In this document: positions 1 through 8,015 of the stretch, one piece after another | Layout: each line of letters starts with the position of its first letter | Numbering within the stretch: the first letter of the stretch is position 1 | Assembly: GCA_018817205.1 (NCBI GenBank) | Contig: JAHIUE010000096.1 | Location: 1-31,231, forward strand | DNA length: 31,231 nt | Direction of reading: 5' to 3' | Source: Patescibacteria group bacterium | GTDB taxonomy: Bacteria > Patescibacteriota > Microgenomatia > Daviesbacterales > UBA10151 | The notes under the pieces: model-generated | Told to the model about the DNA's origin: nothing | The model's input: the letters and a program-made list of their open reading frames with translations, nothing else | The model's database searches: none | Program-made: the position numbers and the translations under genes

Positions 1-1301
1 ATGACCATGAAACTTTAAAGTTTCCAGAAGGTTTCTTATGGGGTGCTGCAACTTCTGCCCACCAGGTTGAAGGAAATAATGTTAACAATGACTGGTGGGA
101 CTGGGAACAAAAACACCAACCCCCACATCTTCAATCCGGACGAGCCTGTAACCAATATAACCTTTACGAGCAGGATTTTGAACTGATAAAAGAATTAAAC
201 CATAATGCCCACAGACTCTCTATTGAGTGGTCCAGAATTGAGCCCAAAGAGGGCCAGTTTGACCAAAATGAAATTGAACATTACAAAAAGGTCCTAAAAT
301 CCCTCAAGGATAAAGACATCGCTATCATGCTTACCCTTTGGCACTGGACCCTGCCAAAATGGGTAGCTGACCGCGGCGGCTGGGAAAACGGGGCAACTGT
401 AAAATATTTTGAAAGGTTTGTAAAAAAAATTGTGCCTGAAATCGGAGGATTGGTTGATCTTTGGATTACCTTAAATGAACCTGATGTCTACATTTACGAA
501 ACATATACGGCCCGAGTCTGGCCTCATTCAAAAAAAAGCATTTTAGGCCAAATCAAAACCTTTTTAAACCTAGTTTCTGCGCATAAAAAAGCCTACAAAT
601 ATTTACACTCCCTTTTTCCGGCCGGCAAGCCAGTCGGCATTGCCAATAACGTGATGTCCTTTTCCGCTTACCATAAACACTCAATCAAACAGCTTCTGGA
701 GGTCTTTTTAAACGACCTTTTTGTCAACCACCTGTTTTATTTTTTCACCCGCAAAACTCATGATTTTTTGGGAATAAACTATTACTTTCATATCCGTTTA
801 AGCCATCTCGGTATCACCCCCAAAACAGCAACACCTTTGCAGCAAACTCATGATGTTTCCGATTTAGGCTGGGAGATTTACCCGGAAGGAATTTTTGAAG
901 TTTTGACAGATTTATCCGATGGCATTCCTATTTATATTACCGAATGCGGGATAGCTTCCACTAATGATGATAGAAGAAACCGCTTTCTTATTTCCTACCT
1001 GCAGGAAGTAGCCAGAGCTATTCGTGCGGGAGTAAATGTGCGGGGGTTTTTCTATTGGTCTTTAATAGATAATTTTGAATGGCATATGGGTTTTAATCCC
1101 AGGTTTGGCTTAATTGAGATTGATTATGAAACCTTAAAGCGCCGTATCAGACCGTCTGCCCTGGTTTACACCGACATTATCCAGCATAACGGTATTCCCC
1201 ATTCGCTGCTGCGTTTTGTCGGCCATACTGTCCAAGCTGAAGAAGTTTTGGAAAAAAGACAAAAAGAAATAGAAAAAGAGATAGACAGAAAAATCAAATA
1301 G
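1..1301 (+). CDS. Glycoside hydrolase family 1 (beta-glucosidase-like), 5' end outside window
   Basis: Retaining beta-glycosidase that would cleave beta-linked glucosides or galactosides, probably in the cytoplasm (no signal peptide is visible, though the true N-terminus is missing). The frame is open back to base 3 and starts with the GH1 N-terminal block LKFPEGFLWGAATSAHQVEG, so the gene is about 433 codons here, close to the family's usual 440-450; only a few residues should be missing. The acid/base Glu lies in TLNEP (bases 477-479) and the nucleophile Glu in ITECG (942-944), where the family normally has ITENG. The substrate pocket motif LTLWHWTLPKW and the FYWSLIDNFEW block near the C-terminus are also present. 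The first in-frame ATG (327) is internal and is not the start. Exact substrate cannot be told from sequence. The tail (from about base 1240) is rich in Lys and Glu. Confidence 0.93.
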   Translation, partial: DHETLKFPEGFLWGAATSAHQVEGNNVNNDWWDWEQKHQPPHLQSGRACNQYNLYEQDFELIKELNHNAHRLSIEWSRIEPKEGQFDQNEIEHYKKVLKSLKDKDIAIMLTLWHWTLPKWVADRGGWENGATVKYFERFVKKIVPEIGGLVDLWITLNEPDVYIYETYTARVWPHSKKSILGQIKTFLNLVSAHKKAYKYLHSLFPAGKPVGIANNVMSFSAYHKHSIKQLLEVFLNDLFVNHLFYFFTRKTHDFLGINYYFHIRLSHLGITPKTATPLQQTHDVSDLGWEIYPEGIFEVLTDLSDGIPIYITECGIASTNDDRRNRFLISYLQEVARAIRAGVNVRGFFYWSLIDNFEWHMGFNPRFGLIEIDYETLKRRIRPSALVYTDIIQHNGIPHSLLRFVGHTVQAEEVLEKRQKEIEKEIDRKIK

Positions 1302-1304
1302 CTT

Positions 1305-1387
1305 TCAGTCGTCAGTCGTCAGACAAAAAGCATTTTTGCGCTTGTCTGATAGCTGATAGCTGATAGCTGAAGACTGACAACTATTTA
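1305..1387. repeat. Heptamer array pair (TCAGTCG / CTGATAG), inverted arms
   Basis: Left arm 1305-1325 has three 7-nt units of type TCAGNNN. Right arm 1346-1387 has CTGATAG three times, then CTGAAGA, CTGACAA and CTATTTA. The arms are partly complementary (CTGA against TCAG every 7 nt), so the transcript could fold into an imperfect hairpin. The array fills the gap between the GH1 stop and the transporter ATG at 1390. Confidence 0.85.
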
Positions 1388-1389
1388 TT

Positions 1390-2277
1390 ATGACCCATTT
1401 GCCTTTTGCCATAACCGCCTACTTTTTTAATGCCCTGGCAGTTCTGGCCAGCAAATTTTTGCTGAAAAAAGTGGTGCCAGATCCCCTGGTTTATACTTTT
1501 TACATAAGCCTGCTGTCCCTTGCGGTCATTTTAGCTCTACCTTTTACCAAAATCCCCACTTTAGAAGTATTAATGCTGGCTTCCATGTCCACTGTGCTTT
1601 GGACACTGGGAGCATATTTTATGTATAAAGCCCTTAAACTGGGCCAAGTTTCAAGAGTAATCCCGATTATCGGGACACTTATCCCGCTTATTTTGCTTCT
1701 TCAGGCCGCAGGCACCAATGCAATTTCGGGAACCCAAGCCTTAGCAGTTTTAGTTTTAATTCTCGGTATGGTTTTTTTGACCTTAACAGACTGGCGGGGA
1801 AACTTAAACAAATGGGAAATTATATTTGAAATCTTATCTGCAATTTTCTTTGCAGTTTCTTATATTATTTTAAGGCAGGCGTACTTAAAACTTGACTTCT
1901 TTTCGGTTCTGGTCTGGTCAAGACCGGTCCTGGTACCGTTTTGTCTTGCCTTTTTACTGATTCCGGCTCTTAGGTCAAAGATTATTTTCCGAGAGAAATT
2001 AAAAATTAATTTCTTATCTTTTGGGGGAATATTATTTTTGGGTGGACAGACAAGCGGGGTGATATCTGAACTCTTGATACTTTTTTCCATCTCCCTTGCA
2101 AACCCGGCTCTTGTCAACTCTCTTCAAGGCACCCAGTATATATTTTTATTTGCTTTTGCCCTACTACTGGGTAAAAAATTCCCTGCTATTTTTGAGGAAA
2201 AATATACTTTTTTGGCTATAATTACCAAAATCTGCGGAATTGCCGCCATCGGTCTGGGGCTATATTTGTTAACTTAA
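1390..2277 (+). CDS. EamA/DMT-family membrane transporter
   Basis: Predicted polytopic membrane protein of 295 residues with about ten hydrophobic helices arranged as two five-helix halves, the pattern of the drug/metabolite transporter superfamily (EamA domains). The first half ends near residue 135 and the second begins near residue 143 (WEIIFEILSAIFFAVSYIILRQ). EamA proteins export or take up small metabolites, and the substrate cannot be inferred from sequence. The ATG follows directly after a heptamer array with no Shine-Dalgarno sequence. Neighbours (glycosidase before, cell-wall synthase after) give no firm functional hint. Confidence 0.85.
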   Translation: MTHLPFAITAYFFNALAVLASKFLLKKVVPDPLVYTFYISLLSLAVILALPFTKIPTLEVLMLASMSTVLWTLGAYFMYKALKLGQVSRVIPIIGTLIPLILLLQAAGTNAISGTQALAVLVLILGMVFLTLTDWRGNLNKWEIIFEILSAIFFAVSYIILRQAYLKLDFFSVLVWSRPVLVPFCLAFLLIPALRSKIIFREKLKINFLSFGGILFLGGQTSGVISELLILFSISLANPALVNSLQGTQYIFLFAFALLLGKKFPAIFEEKYTFLAIITKICGIAAIGLGLYLLT

Positions 2278-2323
2278 ACTTCCCTCTTGTAGGCTGAAAG
2301 TAAATCTTATAGAATGCGGCCGT

Positions 2324-4507
2324 ATGTCTTTATCCCGCATTATTCTCCTTTTTATTAAACTTATTCTGATCAAAATAGGCAACGCGCCAATCGGTGTGTT
2401 TCAATTTACAATTAAAATCTTCCAAAAAATTCTTAATTCTGCATCCTATATCCTACATTCTACCCGCCATAGGCGGACAGCAGGCAGGCCCAAGAAATTA
2501 CGCTTTAGCACAAAATCCAAAATCATTTTAGGCAGCCTTGCTCTCGTCGTCTTTCTTTTTTTCTATACTGTCTTTATCTTGACAGCGGCCTACCAGCTGC
2601 CTGATCCTACCAGACTTTCTCAATCTTTCCAACCTCTGACAACGGAGATTTACGACAGAAACGGCAATTTACTTTACCGGTTCTATGAAGACAAAAACCG
2701 CACACTTGTCAAGTTTGCCGATGTTCCAAAATATCTAACCCAAGCAACTATTGCCATTGAGGATCGTAATTTCTACCATCATATAGGTATTGATCCGGTG
2801 GCAATTCTCCGGGCGTTTTATCACAACTTGAGAAATGGTGGCTACGAAGGGGCTTCAACTATTACTCAACAGCTAATTAAAAATTCGCTTCTGACACCGG
2901 AAAAAACTTACACTAGAAAACTCAAAGAAATTATCCTGGCTTTGTGGACAGAACGGATTTATTCCAAGGATGAAATTTTGCAAATGTACTTCAATGAAGC
3001 TCCATATGGCGGAACAAACATCGGCATCTCGGCTGCGGCGCTTACCTATTTCGGGAAATCCCCTAAAAAACTAACGCTTGCCGAAGCTGCCTATCTTGCC
3101 GGTCTACCTGCCTCCCCGACCCAATTTTTCCCTTATGGCTTGGGAGCACCTCTTGCCAAAGAAAGACAAAGCCAGGTTCTTCAAAGGATGGTTCAGGAAA
3201 AATACATTACTGCCTCTCAAGCAGAGCAGGCATACTCGGAAGAGCTTACCCTTCTATCTCCCACTGATTCCATTCGCGCTCCGCATTTTGTGATGTATAT
3301 AAGAGACCAGTTGACATCTAAATTTGGCCAAAGGGTAGTTACTCAGGGCGGATTAAAAGTTATAACTAGCCTAGATTTAAAAATCCAGGAGACCGTAGAG
3401 AGCATTATTAAAGAAGAACTTGAGAAACTCACTTCTTTGAATGTACAAAACGGGGCAGCCATGGTGATGGACACAGAGGGCCAGATTTTAGCCATGGTTG
3501 GTTCAAAAGACTACTTTGAACCAAAATTTGGCAACTTTAATGTGGCTTTGGCTCTTCGCCAACCCGGATCTTCTATCAAAGTCATCACATATGCAGCGGC
3601 TTTTAAAAAAGGTTTCAGCCCCGGCAATACAATTTTAGATGCGCCCGTTGCATTTAAAGACGGCGATAAAATTTATGCGCCTCAAAACTATGACGGCAAG
3701 TACCATGGCCCTGTTTCAATCCGCACGGCTTTAGGTTCATCCTATAATATACCGGCGGTCAAGATACTCTCTACAGTCGGCATAGAGGAAATGTTAAAAA
3801 CAGCCAAAGATTTAGGAATAACAACATTTAATGAGCCGGAAAGGTATGGATTGTCTTTAACTTTGGGTGGCGGTGAAATTAAAATGATCGACATGATGAC
3901 TGTGTATGGCACTTTGGCAAATTTAGGATATAAAAGGTACCAAACGGAGATTTTGAAGGTAACCGATTCATATGGAAATGTTTTAAAAGAAATAGACGAA
4001 TCGGGAAAACAAGTTTTGCAAAAAGAAGTTGCTTTCATGATAACCGATATTTTGAAGGATAACAAAGCCAGAACTCCGGCTTTTGGTCCAAATTCACTTC
4101 TTTCTATTCCCGGATATGAAGTGGCGGTTAAAACCGGCACTTCCGATAACAAAAGAGACAACTGGACTTTTGGTTATACCCCCAAATTTGTGGTAGGGGT
4201 TTGGGTAGGCAATCCGGATAATTCGCCTATGAATCCTGTTTTGACATCAGGTGTAACAGGAGCGGCGCCAATTTGGAATAGGATTATGCATATGCTACTA
4301 GATGAAACGAAACCTTTGGCTTTTGAAAAACCAAGCGGAATTATCGAGGCTGTGGTGGACGGAAGAAAAGATCTTGTGCTTTCCGGAAACCTCCCCAAAG
4401 CTATGGTCAGAGTTCAAAAAAGCGAGGATAAGCTAGTATATTCTGACGGATTCTCCTCTTACGCCACTTCTTCTGCCCAAACTAATCCAGCACAACCCAA
4501 CCCCTGA
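2324..4507 (+). CDS. Class A penicillin-binding protein (bifunctional peptidoglycan synthase)
   Basis: Polymerises lipid II into glycan strands and cross-links the peptides at the outer face of the membrane. 727 residues: a cytoplasmic N-terminus, one membrane anchor at about 66-88, a GT51 transglycosylase domain with the catalytic Glu146 in EDRNFYHHIG and the GASTITQQLIKN motif, then a transpeptidase domain with SxxK at S416-K419, SxN at S473-N475 and KTG at K603-G605. All catalytic motifs are intact, so the protein should be active. The N-terminus is longer than usual: residues 1-30 form an extra hydrophobic stretch, and residues 40-60 are encoded by a 7-nt array plus a GC palindrome that look like insertions. 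The C-terminus is a Ser/Asn/Pro-rich tail. The 3' end overlaps the convergent ASCH gene by 26 bp. A class A PBP shows that this organism makes its own wall. Confidence 0.95.
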   Translation: MSLSRIILLFIKLILIKIGNAPIGVFQFTIKIFQKILNSASYILHSTRHRRTAGRPKKLRFSTKSKIILGSLALVVFLFFYTVFILTAAYQLPDPTRLSQSFQPLTTEIYDRNGNLLYRFYEDKNRTLVKFADVPKYLTQATIAIEDRNFYHHIGIDPVAILRAFYHNLRNGGYEGASTITQQLIKNSLLTPEKTYTRKLKEIILALWTERIYSKDEILQMYFNEAPYGGTNIGISAAALTYFGKSPKKLTLAEAAYLAGLPASPTQFFPYGLGAPLAKERQSQVLQRMVQEKYITASQAEQAYSEELTLLSPTDSIRAPHFVMYIRDQLTSKFGQRVVTQGGLKVITSLDLKIQETVESIIKEELEKLTSLNVQNGAAMVMDTEGQILAMVGSKDYFEPKFGNFNVALALRQPGSSIKVITYAAAFKKGFSPGNTILDAPVAFKDGDKIYAPQNYDGKYHGPVSIRTALGSSYNIPAVKILSTVGIEEMLKTAKDLGITTFNEPERYGLSLTLGGGEIKMIDMMTVYGTLANLGYKRYQTEILKVTDSYGNVLKEIDESGKQVLQKEVAFMITDILKDNKARTPAFGPNSLLSIPGYEVAVKTGTSDNKRDNWTFGYTPKFVVGVWVGNPDNSPMNPVLTSGVTGAAPIWNRIMHMLLDETKPLAFEKPSGIIEAVVDGRKDLVLSGNLPKAMVRVQKSEDKLVYSDGFSSYATSSAQTNPAQPNP
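2444..2476. repeat. Heptamer array plus GC palindrome inside the PBP gene
   Basis: Units TCCTATA, TCCTACA and TTCTACC lie in phase at 2444-2464 and run into the palindrome CCGCC-ATA-GGCGG (2464-2476). Both are in frame in the cytoplasmic N-terminal part of the PBP, upstream of the membrane anchor, where added residues would be tolerated. Confidence 0.6.
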
Positions 4508-4874
4508 GGTCCTTTTTGGGGAATCTGAGAGGTGCTGTGATAAATCTGGATGAGGAACCAATGAAGATTAAGCTGCCGTAACGGGAATTTTTTTTCTTTT
4601 CCCAATACTCGCTATCTGCTGCCAGCTTTTTTCCATAAACTTTTTTTAAATAATTTAGATCACTTGAGTCAAGATTGTCAAAAAAGAACACTTTTTGTAC
4701 TCGGAATTGTCCAATTATCTCTTTTCCAGAAGGTTTTATATAAACCAAATCTCCGGAAGAAATTACCCCGAATGGCACGGATTTTACTCTGGAAAAACGG
4801 GACTCTATGGTTTTTTTGCCGGAAAGTATTTTCTCCCCTGCTTCCCCTTTAAAAATTGCCAGATGCTTTTTCAC
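4482..4874 (-). CDS. ASCH domain (PUA-like fold) protein
   Basis: Small protein of 130 residues with the look of an ASCH domain, a PUA-like beta-barrel thought to bind RNA. The GKKTIESRFSR segment near residue 20 matches the characteristic early motif, followed by GDLVYIKPSGKEIIGQFRV, a barrel-strand pattern, and a C-terminal KKDLRGWVVLD. The exact role is unknown; ASCH proteins have been linked to RNA binding and RNA-related regulation. Start is GTG at 4874. A minus-strand TATAAT lies only 7 bp upstream of the GTG, so the message is probably leaderless. Divergent from secE and convergent with the PBP gene (26 bp overlap). Confidence 0.75.
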   Translation of the reverse strand: MKKHLAIFKGEAGEKILSGKKTIESRFSRVKSVPFGVISSGDLVYIKPSGKEIIGQFRVQKVFFFDNLDSSDLNYLKKVYGKKLAADSEYWEKKKNSRYGSLIFIGSSSRFITAPLRFPKKDLRGWVVLD

Positions 4875-4876
4875 TG

Positions 4877-4906
4877 TTGCAATTATACACCTTTGTTTGT
4901 TATACT
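4877..4906 (+). promoter_or_regulatory. Promoter of the secE-nusG-rplK-rplA operon
   Basis: TTGCAA (4877-4882), an 18 bp spacer, and an extended -10 TGT-TATACT (hexamer 4901-4906). The expected start near 4913 would put the hairpin at 4916-4933 at the extreme 5' end of the transcript. A TTGACA at 4906-4911 is present but has no -10 at a usable distance. Confidence 0.5.
4882..4887 (-). promoter_or_regulatory. -10 box of the ASCH gene
   Basis: TATAAT on the minus strand, with a possible -35 (TTGTCA) 19 bp upstream. Transcription would start at or within a base or two of the GTG start codon, implying a leaderless mRNA. It overlaps the spacer of the divergent secE promoter. Confidence 0.5.
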
Positions 4907-4915
4907 TGACAAATG

Positions 4916-4939
4916 GGGTCTAAATATAGACCCTTTTTT
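4916..4939 (+). terminator. Terminator-like hairpin directly before secE ATG
   Basis: Perfect 7-bp stem GGGTCTA / TAGACCC with loop AATA, followed by six T and one C, then the secE ATG at 4941. It has the form of an intrinsic terminator but sits in the 5' leader of an essential operon, so it may be an attenuator or a 5' stabilising stem. It takes the place where a ribosome binding site would be. Confidence 0.6.
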
Positions 4940-4940
4940 C

Positions 4941-5126
4941 ATGCCAAATATAATTACTTTTTTAAAGGAGGTTAAGGAAGAGCTTATCAAAGTTGCCTGG
5001 CCCAGCCGTGAGCAAACTATTCGCTATACCATATTAGTTATCATTGTGGCTATAGCAGTAGGATTATTCTTAGGCGGCCTTGATTATATCTTAACTGCCA
5101 TTTCGGCATCTCTTTTAAACAGATAA
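4941..5126 (+). CDS. secE: Preprotein translocase subunit SecE
   Basis: Essential small subunit of the SecYEG channel, clamping SecY in the membrane. The 61-residue product has the typical single-helix SecE form: an amphipathic start FLKEVKEELIKVAWPSREQTIR, including the conserved W-P-S-R signature, then one membrane helix (about 28-48). The open frame extends upstream to 4695, but that part lies antisense to the ASCH gene and beyond the promoter, so ATG 4941 is the likely start. First gene of secE-nusG-rplK-rplA, the conserved bacterial order. There is no Shine-Dalgarno upstream; the AGGAGG at about 4966 is inside the coding sequence and encodes the conserved KEV. Confidence 0.93.
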   Translation: MPNIITFLKEVKEELIKVAWPSREQTIRYTILVIIVAIAVGLFLGGLDYILTAISASLLNR

Positions 5127-5127
5127 T

Positions 5128-5760
5128 ATGGAAGATAAACAAGCAAAGATAAAAAAACAGACGGTAGATGATGGAAAAATAGAAGATGGAGAATCGAAAG
5201 AAAAAACTCCACCCTCTATCGTCAAAAAAGATCACCCCAATGCCAAATGGTATGTAGTCCATACTTATTCCGGTCATGAAAATAAAGTTGCCCATACCTT
5301 AAAACAAAGGGTGGAATCCGAACATCTGGAAGACAGAATATTAGATATTCTGGTCCCCACCCAGGATAAAATTGAGATCAAAAGCGGTAAAAAAGTCAGC
5401 ATTAAAGAAAAAATTTTCCCGGGCTATATTTTGGTTAAAATGATCTTAGACGATATCTCCTGGCTGGCTGTGAGAACTACCCAGGGAGTAACCAGTTTCG
5501 TAGGCATGGGTAATAAACCGACTCCCATCTCTGAATCAGAGGTTGAATCTATTATCAAATTTGCCCAAACCGAGGCACCGCTTTACAAACAGGTTTTCCA
5601 GCCGGATGATACGGTCAAAATCATTGACGGTCCTTTTGCTGACTTCATCGGTAAAATTGATTCCGTAGATGAGGAAAAAGGCAAAGTCAGGGTTCTGGTC
5701 TCAATTTTCGGAAGAGAAACACCAGTGGAACTAGATTTTCTTCAAATAAAGAAAATCTAG
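5128..5760 (+). CDS. nusG: Transcription termination/antitermination factor NusG
   Basis: Binds RNA polymerase and links it to Rho or the leading ribosome. 210 residues: an NGN domain from about residue 39 (KWYVVHTYSGHENKVAHTL, then IFPGYILVKM) and a C-terminal KOW domain from about 155 (PDDTVKIIDGPFADFIGKI). The first ~38 residues are a charged, low-complexity extension not found in typical NusG (about 175-180 residues). Its DNA contains an imperfect inverted repeat (5160-5175 and 5208-5223). The ATG lies one base after the secE stop, so the genes are co-translated. Confidence 0.96.
   Translation: MEDKQAKIKKQTVDDGKIEDGESKEKTPPSIVKKDHPNAKWYVVHTYSGHENKVAHTLKQRVESEHLEDRILDILVPTQDKIEIKSGKKVSIKEKIFPGYILVKMILDDISWLAVRTTQGVTSFVGMGNKPTPISESEVESIIKFAQTEAPLYKQVFQPDDTVKIIDGPFADFIGKIDSVDEEKGKVRVLVSIFGRETPVELDFLQIKKI
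5160..5223. repeat. Imperfect inverted repeat in the NusG N-terminal extension
   Basis: A 16-nt arm at 5160-5175 and its approximate reverse complement at 5208-5223 agree at 13 of 16 positions. The left side also reads as loose 7-nt units starting with GA (GACGGTA, GATGATG, GAAGATG, GAGAATC). This resembles the heptamer arrays elsewhere but is more degenerate, so the assignment is tentative. Confidence 0.35.
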
Positions 5761-5832
5761 GGTGAAGGGGAAAGCGTAAAGGGTAAAGAAATAAAAACTT
5801 TCCCCTTCCCCCTTAACGCTTTACGCTTAAAT
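5761..5832. repeat. Heptamer array pair (GTAAAG / CTTTAC types) between nusG and rplK
   Basis: Left arm: GGTGAAG, GGGAAAG, CGTAAAG, GGTAAAG (5761-5788). Loop of nine A/T bases. Right arm: CTTTCCC, CTTCCCC, CTTAACG, CTTTACG, CTTAAAT (5798-5832). The arms are near reverse complements, so the RNA would form a long imperfect hairpin ending 1 nt before the rplK ATG. Confidence 0.88.
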
Positions 5833-5833
5833 T

Positions 5834-6259
5834 ATGGCTAAAAAAATTAAGACGCTCATAAAACTGAATATTCCTGCAGGTGAGGCTACTCCTGCTCCCC
5901 CAGTCGGACCGGCTTTAGGTCAGCATGGCCTGCCGATTATGGAATTTGTCAAAGCCTTTAATGACAAAACCCAAGATAAAAAAGGTAATATTTTGCCGGT
6001 GGTGATCACGGTTTACGAAGACCGCACTTTTTCCTTTATCACCAAAGAGCCACCTATTGCCGAAATGATCAAAAAGATGTTAAGTTTGGAAAAAGGATCC
6101 GGAAATGCTTTAAAAGAACCCGTTGGAACACTTACAGTGGCACAGGTAAAAACTATTGCGGAAAACAAATTACCAGATTTAAATACAAAAGATATTGAAG
6201 CAGCTGCAAAAATCGTGGAAGGAACTGCCAAAAGCATGGGGGTAAAAATCAGTGGGTAG
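5834..6259 (+). CDS. rplK: 50S ribosomal protein L11
   Basis: Binds the GTPase-associated region of 23S rRNA and contacts elongation factors. 141 residues, the normal bacterial length, with the canonical N-terminal segment IKLNIPAGEATPAPPVGPALGQHG (Pro-rich 'PPVGPALG' loop) and the C-terminal rRNA-binding domain ending TAKSMGVKISG. The start ATG immediately follows a heptamer hairpin and lacks a Shine-Dalgarno sequence. The 3' end overlaps the rplA GTG start by 8 bp. Confidence 0.97.
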   Translation: MAKKIKTLIKLNIPAGEATPAPPVGPALGQHGLPIMEFVKAFNDKTQDKKGNILPVVITVYEDRTFSFITKEPPIAEMIKKMLSLEKGSGNALKEPVGTLTVAQVKTIAENKLPDLNTKDIEAAAKIVEGTAKSMGVKISG

Positions 6260-7001
6260 ACCAAGAGTAAAAACCATCGAAAGCGATACCACTACAGGTG
6301 AAATTGCGCCAAAAGTAGCCGAAGAAACAGTTGTTAAAGCTAAAAAACCTACCAAGCCCGGAAAGGCCAAACCCAGATCAAAAAAATACCAAGAAGCTAT
6401 AAAAGACTTAGACCGCACTAAAACGTACCCTATAGAGCAGGCAGTTGACATGGTTAAAAAAATGTCTTACGCTAAATTTAATGCCACCTTAGAGGCTCAT
6501 ATAAATACCGCGCAAACGGGAATCCGTGGAGTTGTCTCCCTACCCTATGCGAAAGGTAAAAAAATTCGCATCCTTGCCTTCGGAAAAGGCGCTGAACAAT
6601 CGGGCGCAAGTTTTTTTGGAACCGATTCCACTATTGAAGAGATTAATAAAGATAAATTAGATTTTGACCTAGTTATAACTACTCCTGAGTGGATGAGTAA
6701 ACTTGCTAAAGTGGCAAAAATTTTAGGACCTAAAGGACTTATGCCTAATCCCAAAAACGGCACAATTACTAATGATCTCAAAAAAGCAATTGAAGAATTC
6801 CAAGCAGGCAAAACAGAATATAAAACCGAAGCCAAAGCACCAATAATCCATATTGCCCTGGGTAAATTAAACCAGCCAAATGAAGAGTTGGTGACCAATG
6901 TTAAAACACTCCTCCAAACAATCGGCAAATCCAAAATCAAAAAAGTCACCCTTTCCCCAACCATGGGCCCGGGAGTGAGGGTTGATTTAAACTCTATTTA
7001 A
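6252..7001 (+). CDS. rplA: 50S ribosomal protein L1
   Basis: L1 stalk protein that helps release deacylated tRNA from the E site and in many bacteria represses its own operon. 249 residues with a GTG start overlapping rplK. Residues 1-50 are a basic, Lys/Pro-rich extension absent from classic L1 (about 230 residues); the canonical fold begins near YQEAIKDLDRTKTYPIEQAVDMVKK. Conserved L1 blocks include LGPKGLMPNPKNGT and the C-terminal KKVTLSPTMGPGVRVD. The 3' end overlaps the convergent flippase-like gene by 15 bp. The usual next genes rplJ-rplL lie 2 kb downstream under their own promoter. Confidence 0.97.
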   Translation: MGRPRVKTIESDTTTGEIAPKVAEETVVKAKKPTKPGKAKPRSKKYQEAIKDLDRTKTYPIEQAVDMVKKMSYAKFNATLEAHINTAQTGIRGVVSLPYAKGKKIRILAFGKGAEQSGASFFGTDSTIEEINKDKLDFDLVITTPEWMSKLAKVAKILGPKGLMPNPKNGTITNDLKKAIEEFQAGKTEYKTEAKAPIIHIALGKLNQPNEELVTNVKTLLQTIGKSKIKKVTLSPTMGPGVRVDLNSI

Positions 7002-7970
7002 AGCTTTTTTCAAAATTACTCCAAGATCAATTTTCAGACTGTAAACGGAAATTAAGCCAAAGATTAAGACAAAAACGGCGGCAACAATATGAAACAACAC
7101 TATCATAGCCGAGGCTATATTTGCCCCAATGCCAAATATCCCTGAAAGTATTAATAATCCTGAAGCCTCTGCCGAACCAATATAGCCGGGAGCAGCGGGA
7201 ATAAGATAGGTTAAAGCCGAAAGTAACTGCCCCAAATACATCTTAAGAAAATCCTGTCTTACTCCCAAAGCCATAAATGAAAAATACCAAATTGCAGCGT
7301 CTGCACAATATGCTAAAACCGTTATCAGAATCATTAAACTCAAATCCCTTGGGTGTCTTCTTAAAATAGAAAATGACTCTAAAATGAAGTTGCTAAATTT
7401 ATCAAAATATATCTTAATATAATTAACTATTAATAGAGACCTCAAAAAATTAAGTAATTTTTTTGCAAAATTAATTCTAAATACCAGTAAGTAAGTGAGT
7501 GAAAGGGCTACTGTTAAAATAATTGTTATAATAATTATAAAAGCTATATTTAATGCTGTAGGAACAAAGAAAAATAACACCGAAGCCAAAGCCAATACTG
7601 CCAGAAAATCTACAAACCGGTCTATAAAAATCCAGATAACCGACTTGCCTAATGGCAAACCATGACGGGTATTAAGATATATCCCCTTGGCAATCTCCCC
7701 TGCCCTTATGGGAATAAAGAAATTCAGCATCATGGCTGCCCCGTTTAGAAAAACCAGATCCAGAAATTTTATCTTTTTAACTTCATTCAAAAAAATCTTA
7801 AGCCGAAAAGCCCTAAGAACCGGGGAAAGTAGAAAAAACAAAAATATCGGCCCCAAATATATCAAATTTACCTCTCGTAAATTCAAAATAATTTGGTTTA
7901 TGTCTACAAACCAGGACCAGATAAATATTAAGAATAACCCCAATAAGGTATTAATAAGGATTTTAAACAT
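6987..7970 (-). CDS. Flippase-like / lysylphosphatidylglycerol synthase-type membrane protein
   Basis: 327 residues with about eight hydrophobic helices, matching the uncharacterised integral membrane family related to the membrane half of MprF/AglD (former UPF0104). These proteins are suspected to flip or modify lipid-linked substrates. The sequence shows the early FLLSPVLRAFRLKIFL segment, NFFIPIRAGEIAKGIYL and the late LIPAAPGYIGSAEASGLLIL motif typical of the family. It stands alone on the minus strand, convergent with rplA and divergent from the dockerin-like gene. Glycosyltransferases lie 3.6 kb away, so a role in envelope lipid or glycan export is plausible but not shown. Confidence 0.75.
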   Translation of the reverse strand: MFKILINTLLGLFLIFIWSWFVDINQIILNLREVNLIYLGPIFLFFLLSPVLRAFRLKIFLNEVKKIKFLDLVFLNGAAMMLNFFIPIRAGEIAKGIYLNTRHGLPLGKSVIWIFIDRFVDFLAVLALASVLFFFVPTALNIAFIIIITIILTVALSLTYLLVFRINFAKKLLNFLRSLLIVNYIKIYFDKFSNFILESFSILRRHPRDLSLMILITVLAYCADAAIWYFSFMALGVRQDFLKMYLGQLLSALTYLIPAAPGYIGSAEASGLLILSGIFGIGANIASAMIVLFHIVAAVFVLIFGLISVYSLKIDLGVILKKALNRV

Positions 7971-7973
7971 TGC

Positions 7974-8000
7974 TTGCCAATTCTATTCATTAAATATACA
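7974..8000 (+). promoter_or_regulatory. Possible promoter of the dockerin-like gene
   Basis: TTGCCA (7974-7979) and TATACA (7995-8000), separated by 15 bp. The spacing is short, but the position (about 8 bp before the expected start, with the ATG at 8016) fits a very short leader. It argues against the in-frame TTG at 7974 as a start codon. Confidence 0.35.
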
Positions 8001-8015
8001 CTATTTATTAATCAT

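Noticed and set aside
1860..2117. Antisense open frames inside the transporter, PBP, atp and other genes
   Set aside because: They are shadows of real genes: no family similarity, no start context, and they lie fully within well-supported coding regions.
4695..4940. Longer SecE start giving a 143-residue protein
   Set aside because: The extra part is antisense to the ASCH gene, covers the likely promoter, and has no similarity to SecE. ATG 4941 gives the normal 61-residue product.
7974..8015. TTG start for the dockerin-like protein
   Set aside because: It lies in the likely -35 region, and ATG 8016 gives a better signal-anchor N-terminus.
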